Positions 45,601-53,076 of a stretch of 64,000 nucleotides of DNA are shown here, piece after piece. The stretch is from Bacteroidota bacterium (lineage in GTDB: Bacteria; Bacteroidota; Bacteroidia; Chitinophagales; Saprospiraceae): NCBI GenBank assembly GCA_963169455.1, contig CAUJDW010000158.1, positions 17,102 to 81,101 of the forward strand, written 5' to 3'. The translations under genes were made by a program, and so were the position numbers. Within the stretch, counting starts at the first letter, position 1. Every line of letters starts with the position of its first letter. Below the pieces are notes generated by a model that was not told the origin of the DNA, did not search any database, and saw only the letters and a program-made list of their open reading frames with translations.

Positions 45601-47588
45601 TCTTCGATGGCTTTCAGGAGGGTTTCATCGGTAAGGCCTGCTTTTTCCATGAGCGGCGAGGAGGCGAAGAAGGCGCCCTGGAAGGCGATGCCCTGCATTC
45701 TAAGCTGCAGCTCGGGGTCGGTAGCTTCTTCGCGGGCGATTTTGAAACCATCGATATAGAAAATGCGGATTTGGTTGTCGATGATGATTTTCTGATAAGG
45801 TTTCGGGATATCGGCCCAGACCTCATCCGGCTTCGCCTTGTCACTCTGGATGATAAAGACGCCGCCTTTCTTCAGCCCGGCCAGCGCATTCGTATGCTTG
45901 AACACGTTGGGGTCGGGTGAAAGCACCACATCGACGAAGTAATACTCGCAGTTCACGCGGATGGGCTCCGGCGCTGCGGCGAGATAGTAGGTCGTCGGCT
46001 GGCCTTTTTTCTCCGAACCGTATTTGGGGTTTGCCTTGATGTCATACCCCAGCAGGTCGAAGAGGGTCATGGCCAGGTTTTTGCCGGTCGTGATGGCGCC
46101 CCAGCCGCCCACGGAGTGGAATCTGACCGTGATGGCGCCCTCGGGCATGAGGTTGGGGTTTTCCGAGCCGCGGACCGCAAGCTCCTTCACCTTCGGGTAA
46201 GCATCCTGAATGCTTTCCTGATAGGCTCTTTGCTTGGGCGTATAGGGTACGTCCCGGATGAAATCGATGGACAGATAGAACAGCTTTTTCTGCTTTCCAT
46301 CCGGCAGCATATTTTCAATAGCGCCGATGATGCCTTCCGGCTGCAGGTCGCGGCTGCCCATGCCGAAGGAGCCGGAATACAGGGCGGGGAGGTCGGAAGC
46401 GCTGTAGGCCGGCAATTCCGGATAGGGCGGTTTTTTGGGGTTGGCTCCGTTTTCGATGCACTTGGTGAGCGCGGCGCGGACTTCCCTGGCGATGGGAAGG
46501 TCGGCGGCCAGCGGCTGGTCGAGGCGTTCGAGGATGGTGACGCCCTTTTTGCCTTTTAAAACTTTCCCGATGAGATCGGCGGGGAAAGGCCGGAACATGA
46601 CGAGGTCCACTACGCCGACCTTAATGCCGCGGGTCTTGCGGAGGTAGTCGACGACGGCTTCGGCGCTGGGCACCACGCTTCCCTGCCCGAGGATCAGGTA
46701 ATCGGCGTCTTCGGCCCGGTAGGACATGACCCTTTCGTAGCGGCGGCCGGTGAGTTCGTAAAACTCTTCAAAAGCCCGCTCCGTCAGTTCTTTGATATGG
46801 TCAAAGAAGAAAGGCCGCTGGGCGGCTACGCTCTGCATGTAGGAATCCTGGTTCTGCACGATGCCCGCCATTACGGGATTGTCGACATCCCAGAGTTCGG
46901 GGATGCGGCGGCGCGTATCGCCATAGATGATTTTCTGAGCCGGGGTCGGCGTTTCGATGATATCATCTGGCCGGCCCAGGTATTCCCGGATCAGTTCGCG
47001 TTCGGGAAGCAGCAGGGATTCGATGAGGTGGGTCGTCAGGAAGCCGTCCTGGGCCACCACGCCCGGAGTCAGGGCGAGTTCGGCGATCCTGTGGGCGATG
47101 ATGTTCAGGTCCGCCACGTGCTGCGCCTTTTTGGCGAAAAGCTGGAAAAAGCCGGTATCGTCTATGGCGTGGTAGTCATCGTGGCCGGCGTGCACGTTGA
47201 GGGTGGATTTGGTCATGGCCCGCGCGCCTATGTTGAGGACGTAGGTCAGCCTTTTGCCTACTGCTGCATAAAGGGATTCGTGCATGTAGGCGATGCCCTG
47301 CCCGGAGGAAAAGTTGGCTGCGCGGAGGCCTGTCATGGAAAGGCCGGCGGTGACGGCCGCAGCGGCGTGTTCCCCTTCCGGTTCAATGAATATCAGTGGC
47401 CTGCCGGAAATATTCAAATGGCCTTTGGCCGCTTCTTCAGCCCAATATTCGCCCATCTGCGTGGATGGGGTAATGGGGTAAGCGCCGGCTGCATCCGTGG
47501 ATTCCCGTTCGCACATGATCGCAGCCGTATTCCCATCCATTGCAACCCGTACGCCCGGGTATTTGGCCTTTTTATTGTTCTTATCCAT
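42675..47588 (-). CDS. Pyruvate(2-oxoacid):ferredoxin oxidoreductase, extended form
   Basis: Predicted 1,637-residue single-chain enzyme that oxidises a 2-oxoacid (probably pyruvate) with CoA to acyl-CoA, CO2 and reduced ferredoxin. Order of parts: alpha domain from residue 1 ('TDAAGAYPITPSTQMGEYW'), gamma domain (about 450-660, 'VRFHSVGGWGAITTGKNLA'), [4Fe-4S] motif 'NCTACGKCYTVCP' near 786, an insert of about 120 residues, second cluster 'TCKGCMECVAVC' near 919, thiamine-diphosphate beta domain ('GDGACLGCSEKT' near 994, 'ALGGDGAMYDIGFQNL' near 1218), and a C-terminal domain with an extra cluster 'QCTACDECMKINANIF' near 1568. Classical enzymes have about 1,170-1,200 residues, so this is an enlarged branch. 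First gene of the rnf operon. Confidence 0.9.
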   Translation of the reverse strand: MDKNNKKAKYPGVRVAMDGNTAAIMCERESTDAAGAYPITPSTQMGEYWAEEAAKGHLNISGRPLIFIEPEGEHAAAAVTAGLSMTGLRAANFSSGQGIAYMHESLYAAVGKRLTYVLNIGARAMTKSTLNVHAGHDDYHAIDDTGFFQLFAKKAQHVADLNIIAHRIAELALTPGVVAQDGFLTTHLIESLLLPERELIREYLGRPDDIIETPTPAQKIIYGDTRRRIPELWDVDNPVMAGIVQNQDSYMQSVAAQRPFFFDHIKELTERAFEEFYELTGRRYERVMSYRAEDADYLILGQGSVVPSAEAVVDYLRKTRGIKVGVVDLVMFRPFPADLIGKVLKGKKGVTILERLDQPLAADLPIAREVRAALTKCIENGANPKKPPYPELPAYSASDLPALYSGSFGMGSRDLQPEGIIGAIENMLPDGKQKKLFYLSIDFIRDVPYTPKQRAYQESIQDAYPKVKELAVRGSENPNLMPEGAITVRFHSVGGWGAITTGKNLAMTLFDLLGYDIKANPKYGSEKKGQPTTYYLAAAPEPIRVNCEYYFVDVVLSPDPNVFKHTNALAGLKKGGVFIIQSDKAKPDEVWADIPKPYQKIIIDNQIRIFYIDGFKIAREEATDPELQLRMQGIAFQGAFFASSPLMEKAGLTDETLLKAIEEQLQHKFGGKGQRVVDDNMRVVRRGFDEVHEITNKVFGAGHAEKSNGEPLLPVPTMMKGIPKSQSNLSDIHRFWDQTGNFYLRGMGNDNLTDPFIGLSVMPAVSSLFRDMTGIRFEHPEWIPNNCTACGKCYTVCPDTAIPGLVSELSDVLETVVKRVKKNHGKAEYLPKAVRQMESKIRVLFKESGNGATVNQLINDAIDQAISESDNGLAQEMEWFREELGEFKFALTRPYFDLFEKSQPNSGGLFSITINPTTCKGCMECVAVCDDNALKPITQTEDSVARLRDEWEFWLDLPNTPARYNRVDDLEEKIGPLETILLNKDAYLRFASGDGACLGCSEKTVIHLFVATVESLMQPRIKKHVAYLDELIDRLEKHIQFRLIKTVNVGDADMMSKIVAEMHDSDLTMSGIAKRLESAQGSEPIDQDWLKNVTQLLAKLKHLRWKYTDGATGNGRASMGMTNATGCTSVWGSTYPFNPYPFPWANHLFQDSTSMAMGIFEGHMAKMADGFKAIRKAELELSGKYDPSVHDDFFTYFTWQQFTDEEWLLSPPVVALGGDGAMYDIGFQNLSRMMASGKPIKVIVVDTQVYSNTGGQACTSGFIGQISDMAQYGKVWQGKPEPRKEIGLIAMAHRNTYVLQATMANTSQMIEGFIDGLMARRPALFNLYTTCQPEHGVGDDMGANQAKLAMESRAYPIFKYNPEKGVKAEDAFDLSGNPAIDSIWPTYQLKYLENGREKSMEVAMTFADFALTEARFRKHFRKVPRDAWNDNMVLLSEFLEMGADEREGKFPFIWAVDRKQHLSRVLVAKKIVESCEERRDFWIMLRALAGLGKEKVEVVDVESKIRAEVVGKIAQGLMKLAGGDGSGIVSLATEAAGAPTAPESSPDKAQANGGDYMAPWLESDQCTACDECMKINANIFAYNSNKKAYIKDPNGGPYQDLVKAAEKCTARVIHPGLPANRTEKDMDKWVKRGEKYN

Positions 47589-47929
47589 GTCAGTTTCTTT
47601 GTACTGGGATGTATCGTTTACAATTAGAATGATAATGCGTGCAATTTATGGCTATGGGAAAGGGCTTTGGATGACAATTATCAACCGCGGGGGGTGATTT
47701 TTCGTAGCCGCCGTAACGGATGGCGCCGCTTTCCCACACTATGTACTCGTTTCGCAAGGCATAGTTCGGGGCGCAAATTATCGCAACCCCTAAGCATGCG
47801 CTAATGAGATTTATCACCGGGCTGAGGTGAATATTGTCAATACCCGGGGGGGCGGGTTTTTGTAGTATGCGATGAATTTCCGCGGCCCTGGCCCCGGAAC
47901 ACATATCTTCCCAACAAAATTGTCCTGCG
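47589..47929. promoter_or_regulatory. Divergent control region of the PFOR-rnf and hox operons
   Basis: 341 bp with no coding content separate the two operons. It is moderately AT-rich near the PFOR start and holds an FNR/CRP-like inverted repeat (separate entry). No clear TAnnTTTG promoter element was found for either gene. Confidence 0.6.
47671..47684. promoter_or_regulatory. FNR/CRP-family-like binding site
   Basis: ATGACAATTATCAA agrees with TTGA-N6-TCAA at seven of eight positions (A for the first T) and with the FNR box TTGAT-N4-ATCAA at eight of ten. It lies about 90 bp before the oxidoreductase start. A redox- or oxygen-sensing Crp/Fnr protein would be an appropriate regulator of these genes, but a single site proves little. 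Confidence 0.4.
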
Positions 47930-49669
47930 ATGCAAGCAAACTTGCAAGCTCACCAGCGGGCCCATCCTGATTTGCTGGATTGCCTTTGGTCCTATCAGAA
48001 CAGACATGGTTACATTCGCGATGAAGACGTGGCCCAGTGCGCCGCTCAGCGCGGCATTTCGGAAGTGGAACTGGAAGGGGTGATCTCCTTTTATCACTTC
48101 TTTCACCGGAAACCCGCCGGCCGCTTCACCATTTACCTCAACAACAGTATCGTTTCCGAATTCAATGGTTTTCAACGGGTAAAGGAAGCTTTTGAACGGG
48201 AAACGGGCACGGCTTTCGGGGGGGTGGACCCCAGCGGCCAGTTCGGGCTGTTCGAAACGGCCTGCATCGGGCTCAGCGACCAGGAGCCGGCGGCGCTCAT
48301 CAATTTCCACCCTTTTACCAACCTGACCACCCTGAAGGTGAAGCATATTATTGCCGAGCTGAAGAAAGGCGTGCCGGTGGAAGAAATCTGCGATGAAGTG
48401 GCCGACAACATCCGCTACACACCCGGCGAAGGGCGGACGCTCTTTCTGCGGGACTACTTCCCCGGAAGCGCGGTGGCCAAACTCCGGGGCCTTACCCCCG
48501 AGCAGGTGATCGATGAGATGAACCGTTCCAAGCTGAGCGGGCGGGGCGGCGCTTTCTTCCCCACAGGCCTGAAATGGGGCCTGTGCCGCCAGCAGGAGTC
48601 TTCGCCCAAATACGTCGTCTGCAACGCCGATGAAGGCGAACCGGGCACCTTCAAGGACCGCGTCCTCATGAACACCATGCCCGGGCTGGTGCTGGAAGGC
48701 ATGATCATCGCCGGTTATGCCATCGGCGCCTCCGTGGGCATCCTCTACCTGCGCGCCGAATACACCTGGATGAAAGGTAAACTGGAAAAGGCCATCGAAC
48801 AATTTTACCGCATGAACCTGCTGGGCCTGAACGCCGCCGGTATCGAAGGGTTCAACTTCGACATCCGCCTGCAACTGGGCGCCGGCGCCTATGTGGTAGG
48901 AGAGGAGACGGCCATGCTCAATTCCCTGGAAGGCAAGCGCGGCGAATCCCGCGTCAAACAATACTTCCCGGTGGAGAGGGGCTACCTCAACCAGCCCACC
49001 GTGGTGAACAACGTGGAAACGCTGTGCGCAGCCGCCCGGATCATGGAACTCGGTGCGGATTTCTTCCTGAAGCTGGGGCTGCCGGAATCGCCCGGCACCA
49101 AGCTCATCAGCGTTTCGGGCGACTGCCACCTGCCCGGCATCTACGAGATCGAGTGGGGCATGAAGCTGGAGGAACTGCTCGAGCTGTGCCAGGCGCAGAG
49201 CCCTTACTTCATACAGGTTTCCGGCCCTTCCGGCGAATGCGCGTCCATGGCCGAAAAGGACAGGGTGCTGTCGAATGACGGCCTGCGCTGCGGGGGCGCC
49301 CTGATGGTGTTCAGCCACCACCGGGATATCCTCCAGATACTGATCAATTTTGCCGACTTCTTCAAGGAAGAGTCCTGTGGGGTGTGCACGCCCTGCCGGG
49401 CCGGCAATTTTATCATTCGGCGCAAGCTGGAGAAAGTGCGCCTGGGGCTGGCCCGCCAGTCCGACTACGATGAAATCCGCCAATGGGGCCGGATCATGGA
49501 GATGTCCAGCCGCTGCGGGCTGGGCAAAACGGCCACCAACAGCCTGGTCAAGGCCCTGAGCGCTTTCCCCGAATACTTTGCGGAAAAAATCCAGGGGGAG
49601 GAAGACCGGCTGAACAAGGAATTCAATATGGAGCGCGCTATTGCGGAATATGAAAAATTCAGAAGCTAA
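47930..49669 (+). CDS. hoxF: NAD-reducing hydrogenase diaphorase subunit HoxF (with fused HoxE-like part)
   Basis: Predicted 579-residue flavoprotein of the group 3d [NiFe] hydrogenase. Residues 1-145 are a NuoE/HoxE-like domain in which the expected [2Fe-2S] cysteines are nearly all lost ('YLNNSIVSEFNGF' in place of the first Cys pair; only 'FETACIGLS' keeps one). Then the NuoF-like domain with FMN/NADH motifs ('SGRGGAFFPTGLKW', 'CNADEGEPGTFKDR', 'GAGAYVVGEETAML') and the [4Fe-4S] site 'CGVCTPCRAGN' near residue 483 plus 'RCGLG' near 526. It exchanges electrons with NAD(H). First gene of the rightward hox operon. Confidence 0.93.
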   Translation: MQANLQAHQRAHPDLLDCLWSYQNRHGYIRDEDVAQCAAQRGISEVELEGVISFYHFFHRKPAGRFTIYLNNSIVSEFNGFQRVKEAFERETGTAFGGVDPSGQFGLFETACIGLSDQEPAALINFHPFTNLTTLKVKHIIAELKKGVPVEEICDEVADNIRYTPGEGRTLFLRDYFPGSAVAKLRGLTPEQVIDEMNRSKLSGRGGAFFPTGLKWGLCRQQESSPKYVVCNADEGEPGTFKDRVLMNTMPGLVLEGMIIAGYAIGASVGILYLRAEYTWMKGKLEKAIEQFYRMNLLGLNAAGIEGFNFDIRLQLGAGAYVVGEETAMLNSLEGKRGESRVKQYFPVERGYLNQPTVVNNVETLCAAARIMELGADFFLKLGLPESPGTKLISVSGDCHLPGIYEIEWGMKLEELLELCQAQSPYFIQVSGPSGECASMAEKDRVLSNDGLRCGGALMVFSHHRDILQILINFADFFKEESCGVCTPCRAGNFIIRRKLEKVRLGLARQSDYDEIRQWGRIMEMSSRCGLGKTATNSLVKALSAFPEYFAEKIQGEEDRLNKEFNMERAIAEYEKFRS

Positions 49670-49686
49670 ATAAAAGCCAAACAATC

Positions 49687-50973
49687 ATGGCAAAACAGGT
49701 CAAGATCAAAATTGACGGTAAGGAAATACAGGCGGAAGAGGGCAGGAACCTCGTCGAAGTAGCCAAAGAAAACGGCATTTTCATCCCATCTTTGTGTTAT
49801 TACGAACACATCGACCCGCCTCTGGGCACCTGCCGTGTTTGTACCTGCGAACTGAACGGCAAGCCCGTTCCGGCCTGCATGCAAAAAGTGAAGCAGGGCA
49901 TGGACGTCAAAGTGAATACGCCCGTACTGAACGATACGCGCAAGGCCATCGTGGAGATGATGTTCGCCGAAGGCAACCACTTCTGCCCGGCCTGCGAGAA
50001 GAGCGGCGACTGTGACCTGCAGCACATGGGTTATGAAATGGGGGTGTCGGTTTCCCGCTTCCCCCACATTTTCAAGGACCGCCTGGTTGACTTCAACCCC
50101 AAGCGCATGGTCATCGAGCACAACCGCTGTGTGAAGTGCCGCCGCTGCATCGAGGAAGTGCTCACCAGCGACGGGCAGCAGGTCTTTTCCTTCTTCAACC
50201 GGGGCAACGAAACCATCGTGGCCATCGACTACGAGCAGGAGGCCAGGCTGAGCCAGGAGCAAGCCCTTCACGCTATGCAAATCTGCCCTACGGGCGCCAT
50301 CCTGGTGCGGGGCGCCAGTTTTGGCAGGCCCTTCGGCGGGCGCCGCTTCGACCTCCGTTCCCAGAATCCGGAAAGCAAAAAGCCGGCGCCGGCGCCCCAG
50401 CCGCAAAAAGGGGGCAAGAAGGGCAAACCGAAGAAGAAAGTCATCGCCACCATTTCCCTGGCCGGCTGTTTCGGCTGCCACATGTCGATGCTGGATATCG
50501 ACCTGGGATTCATGGACCTCATCGACCTGGTGGAGTTCAACAAATCGCCGATCAACGACATCAAGGAGTTCACGCAAAAATGCGATATCGGGCTGGTGGA
50601 AGGCGGTTGCTGCAACAGTGAAAACATCGAAGTGCTGCGGGAGTTCCGCAAGAAGTGCAAAGTGCTGGTCGCAGTAGGGGAATGCGCCATCTGGGGCGGG
50701 CTGCCCGCCATGCGCAACCTCGTGCCGCTGGAAGAATGCCTGGAGGAAGCCTACCTGAACTCCATGACGACGGAGCCCGGCGAGCACATCGTGCCCTACC
50801 ACGAGGACCTGCCGAAGATACTCGACAAGGTTTACCCCATCAATGAGATCGTCGAGATCGACTATTTCATACCAGGCTGCCCGCCAAACGCCGAACACAT
50901 CTGGAAGGCGGTCAAGAACCTTCTTTGGGGTGAGCAGTATTCTATTCTCTATTCCGAATTCAAATACGACTAA
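49687..50973 (+). CDS. HoxU-HoxY fusion: diaphorase Fe-S subunit joined to small [NiFe] hydrogenase subunit
   Basis: Predicted 428-residue fusion. Residues 1-225 correspond to HoxU: [2Fe-2S] ligands in 'SLCYYEHIDPPLGTCRVC', the His/Cys cluster in 'CPACEKSGDCDLQHMGYEMG', and a [4Fe-4S] pair 'CVKCRRCIEEV' / 'QICPTGAI'. A Pro/Lys/Gly-rich linker ('KPAPAPQPQKGGKKGKPKKK') joins it to HoxY from about residue 250: 'SLAGCFGCHMSMLDID', 'EGGCCNSEN', 'GECAIWGGLPAMRN', 'PGCPPN', the ligands of the proximal cluster. In most organisms these are separate genes. hoxH begins four bases after the stop. Confidence 0.92.
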   Translation: MAKQVKIKIDGKEIQAEEGRNLVEVAKENGIFIPSLCYYEHIDPPLGTCRVCTCELNGKPVPACMQKVKQGMDVKVNTPVLNDTRKAIVEMMFAEGNHFCPACEKSGDCDLQHMGYEMGVSVSRFPHIFKDRLVDFNPKRMVIEHNRCVKCRRCIEEVLTSDGQQVFSFFNRGNETIVAIDYEQEARLSQEQALHAMQICPTGAILVRGASFGRPFGGRRFDLRSQNPESKKPAPAPQPQKGGKKGKPKKKVIATISLAGCFGCHMSMLDIDLGFMDLIDLVEFNKSPINDIKEFTQKCDIGLVEGGCCNSENIEVLREFRKKCKVLVAVGECAIWGGLPAMRNLVPLEECLEEAYLNSMTTEPGEHIVPYHEDLPKILDKVYPINEIVEIDYFIPGCPPNAEHIWKAVKNLLWGEQYSILYSEFKYD

Positions 50974-50977
50974 CGAT

Positions 50978-52429
50978 ATGGCACGCAAGATCACCATAGA
51001 CCCCGTAACCCGGGTGGAAGGCCACGGCAGAGTGACCGTGCACCTCGATGAGGAGGGGCAGGTACAGGACGCCTTTTTTCACATCGTGGAGTTCAGGGGC
51101 TTTGAACGTTTCGTTCAGGGGCGGCCTTATTGGGAAGCACCGGTGCTGGTGCAGCGCTTGTGTGGCATCTGCCCGGTGAGCCACCACCTGGCCGCCGCCA
51201 AAGCCATCGACCAGATCGTGGGGATCAACCCCGAGGATCTGTCGCCTACGGCAACCAAACTGCGCCGCCTGCTGCACTTTGGCCAGGTGCTGCAGTCGCA
51301 CGCCCTGCACTTTTTCTACCTGGCCTCCCCCGACCTGCTGTTCGGGTTCGACGCGCCTGTAGAAAAGCGCAACGTAGCGGCTGTCGCCGTGGAACATAAG
51401 GAACTGGCCCGCAGAGGCATCCTGATGCGCAAATTCGGGCAGGAGATCATCAAGGCCATCGCCGGCAAGAAGATACACGGCATTGCGGCCGTTCCGGGCG
51501 GGGTGCACAAGACCTTCACCCCTGAGGAGCGGGAGTATTTTCTGCAGGAAAATGAAACCCCCTCCGTCGACACCCTGTTGCAATGGACGCGGGAAACGGT
51601 GGATTTCATCAAGGAATATCACAACAAACACTATCAGTGGCTTGACACTTTTGCCCGTTACCCATCGGGCCACCTCGGGCTGGTGAACCCCAATGGCGAG
51701 CTCGAGCTCTACCACGGCCGCCTGCGCGCCATTGACAGCCTGGGCAACAGGACGCTCAACGACATTCCAAACGATGCTTACATCAAGTACTTCACGGAAG
51801 GTGTCGAAAAGTGGTCGTACATGAAGTTTCCCTATCTCAAACACCTTGGGCGCAAAGACGGCTGGAACCGCGTGGGCCCCCTCGCCCGCTTGAATGTCTG
51901 CGACGGCATTTCCACGCCTTACGCCCATAAGGAGTGGGAGGAGTTCAGAAATTACACCAACGGCAAGCCCAACAACTGCACGATGCACTCCCACTGGGCC
52001 CGCCTGATCGAAGTGCTGTACTGCGCCGAAGAGATCAAGAGGTTGCTGGAGGACAGTTCCATCCTGGGCGACGACCTGCTGCGGGAGGGCGTCCGCCGGC
52101 CGGAAGGCATCGGCATCATCGAAGCGCCCAGAGGCACCCTCATTCACCACTATCAGGTCGATGAAAAGGGCATGATCACGAAGTGCAATCTCATCGTGTC
52201 GACCACCCACAACAACGAGCCGATGAACCAGGCTGTGCGCTGGGTCGCCGGTAATGTCCTGAACAAACAGCCCAAAATCACGGAAGGGATGCTCAATGAG
52301 GTGGAGGTGGCCATTCGTGCCTACGACCCCTGCCTGAGCTGCGCAACCCACGCTCTCGGCAAAATGCCGCTGCACCTGGCCGTATTTGATCACGAAGGAA
52401 ATTTGCTGGATGAACGCTACCGGAACTGA
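50978..52429 (+). CDS. hoxH: [NiFe] hydrogenase large subunit HoxH
   Basis: Predicted 483-residue catalytic subunit. The start ATG at 50978 gives 'MARKITIDPVTRVEGHGR', the standard N-terminus. Both nickel-binding motifs are present: 'RLCGICPVSHH' near residue 63 (RxCGxC) and 'DPCLSCATHA' near residue 450 (DPCxxCxxH). About 25 residues follow the last His, the C-terminal peptide that is removed by the maturation protease encoded next. This fits group 3d bidirectional NAD-linked hydrogenase. Confidence 0.96.
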   Translation: MARKITIDPVTRVEGHGRVTVHLDEEGQVQDAFFHIVEFRGFERFVQGRPYWEAPVLVQRLCGICPVSHHLAAAKAIDQIVGINPEDLSPTATKLRRLLHFGQVLQSHALHFFYLASPDLLFGFDAPVEKRNVAAVAVEHKELARRGILMRKFGQEIIKAIAGKKIHGIAAVPGGVHKTFTPEEREYFLQENETPSVDTLLQWTRETVDFIKEYHNKHYQWLDTFARYPSGHLGLVNPNGELELYHGRLRAIDSLGNRTLNDIPNDAYIKYFTEGVEKWSYMKFPYLKHLGRKDGWNRVGPLARLNVCDGISTPYAHKEWEEFRNYTNGKPNNCTMHSHWARLIEVLYCAEEIKRLLEDSSILGDDLLREGVRRPEGIGIIEAPRGTLIHHYQVDEKGMITKCNLIVSTTHNNEPMNQAVRWVAGNVLNKQPKITEGMLNEVEVAIRAYDPCLSCATHALGKMPLHLAVFDHEGNLLDERYRN

Positions 52430-52889
52430 CCACAACTGGCCATCCGGCCCGCTGAACAAAAAGGACGTCCTGCTCATCGGCATCGGCAACAACAGCCGTG
52501 CCGATGACGGGCTGGGGTGGGCCTTTCTGGAAGCGGTGGAAAACTGGCCGGGTTTTGAAGGAGATATCGAATACCGCTACCAGCTTCAGGTAGAAGACGC
52601 GGCGCTTTTTGCCAACTACAGCACCGTTATTATTGTAGATGCTTTCCAGGGCCACCTGCCCGGCGGCTTCCGCTGGCAGGCCTGCCGGGCGGCTCCCCGC
52701 TTCGAATTTTCCACCCATGCCCTGGATCCCGGTTCCGTGCTTTTCCTGTGCAAGGACCTTTACAGCGCCTTGCCTGCTGCCTACACCCTGGCGATTGAAG
52801 GCGCGGAATGGGGCCTGCGGGAGGGGCTCAGCGCCACGGCCCGCACCAACCTGGAAGCGGCCCTCGCATCTTTCCGGCAGATCGCCTGA
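52410..52889 (+). CDS. Hydrogenase maturation endopeptidase (HoxW/HycI type)
   Basis: Predicted 159-residue protease that trims the C-terminus of HoxH after nickel insertion. 'DVLLIGIGNNSRADDGLGWA' carries the conserved Gly-Asn and Asp that contact nickel, and 'TVIIVDAFQG' and 'FSTHALDPGS' are the other conserved loops. The ATG at 52410 overlaps the hoxH end by 20 bp. No hyp (nickel insertion) genes occur in the window. Confidence 0.9.
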   Translation: MNATGTDHNWPSGPLNKKDVLLIGIGNNSRADDGLGWAFLEAVENWPGFEGDIEYRYQLQVEDAALFANYSTVIIVDAFQGHLPGGFRWQACRAAPRFEFSTHALDPGSVLFLCKDLYSALPAAYTLAIEGAEWGLREGLSATARTNLEAALASFRQIA

Positions 52890-52990
52890 GGCTGCGCTGT
52901 TTGACGGCTGGCCTGTTCAGCTGCCGGGAATGCTCCTGAGGTAAGTTTAAGAGGTTTAAAACGCATTGCGCTATTTCCGATGACAAAGGG

Positions 52991-53019
52991 AATGGGAAAA
53001 ATCCCTTATCTTTCCCATT
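52991..53019. promoter_or_regulatory. Inverted repeat before the thiolase gene
   Basis: AATGGGAAA (52991-52999) and TTTCCCATT (53011-53019) are exact complements 11 bp apart, about 60 bp before the ATG. Looks like an operator for a dimeric regulator. The rest of the 187-bp spacer has no gene. Confidence 0.4.
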
Positions 53020-53076
53020 GAAAAACAAACCATTCCGGGCGCCTCCGCCCGGCCATCCTTTCAAAACCCACAAAAA

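Noticed and set aside
42675..47588. Electron-bifurcating hydrogenase or sulfite reductase reading of the long Fe-S protein
   Set aside because: Thiamine-diphosphate and PFOR alpha/gamma motifs are decisive; there is no H-cluster or siroheme motif.
47837..49684. Open frame of 615 codons on the minus strand opposite hoxF
   Set aside because: Antisense shadow; the plus-strand reading has complete HoxF motifs.
50960..52492. Open frame of 510 codons on the minus strand opposite hoxH
   Set aside because: Antisense shadow of hoxH with no recognisable family.
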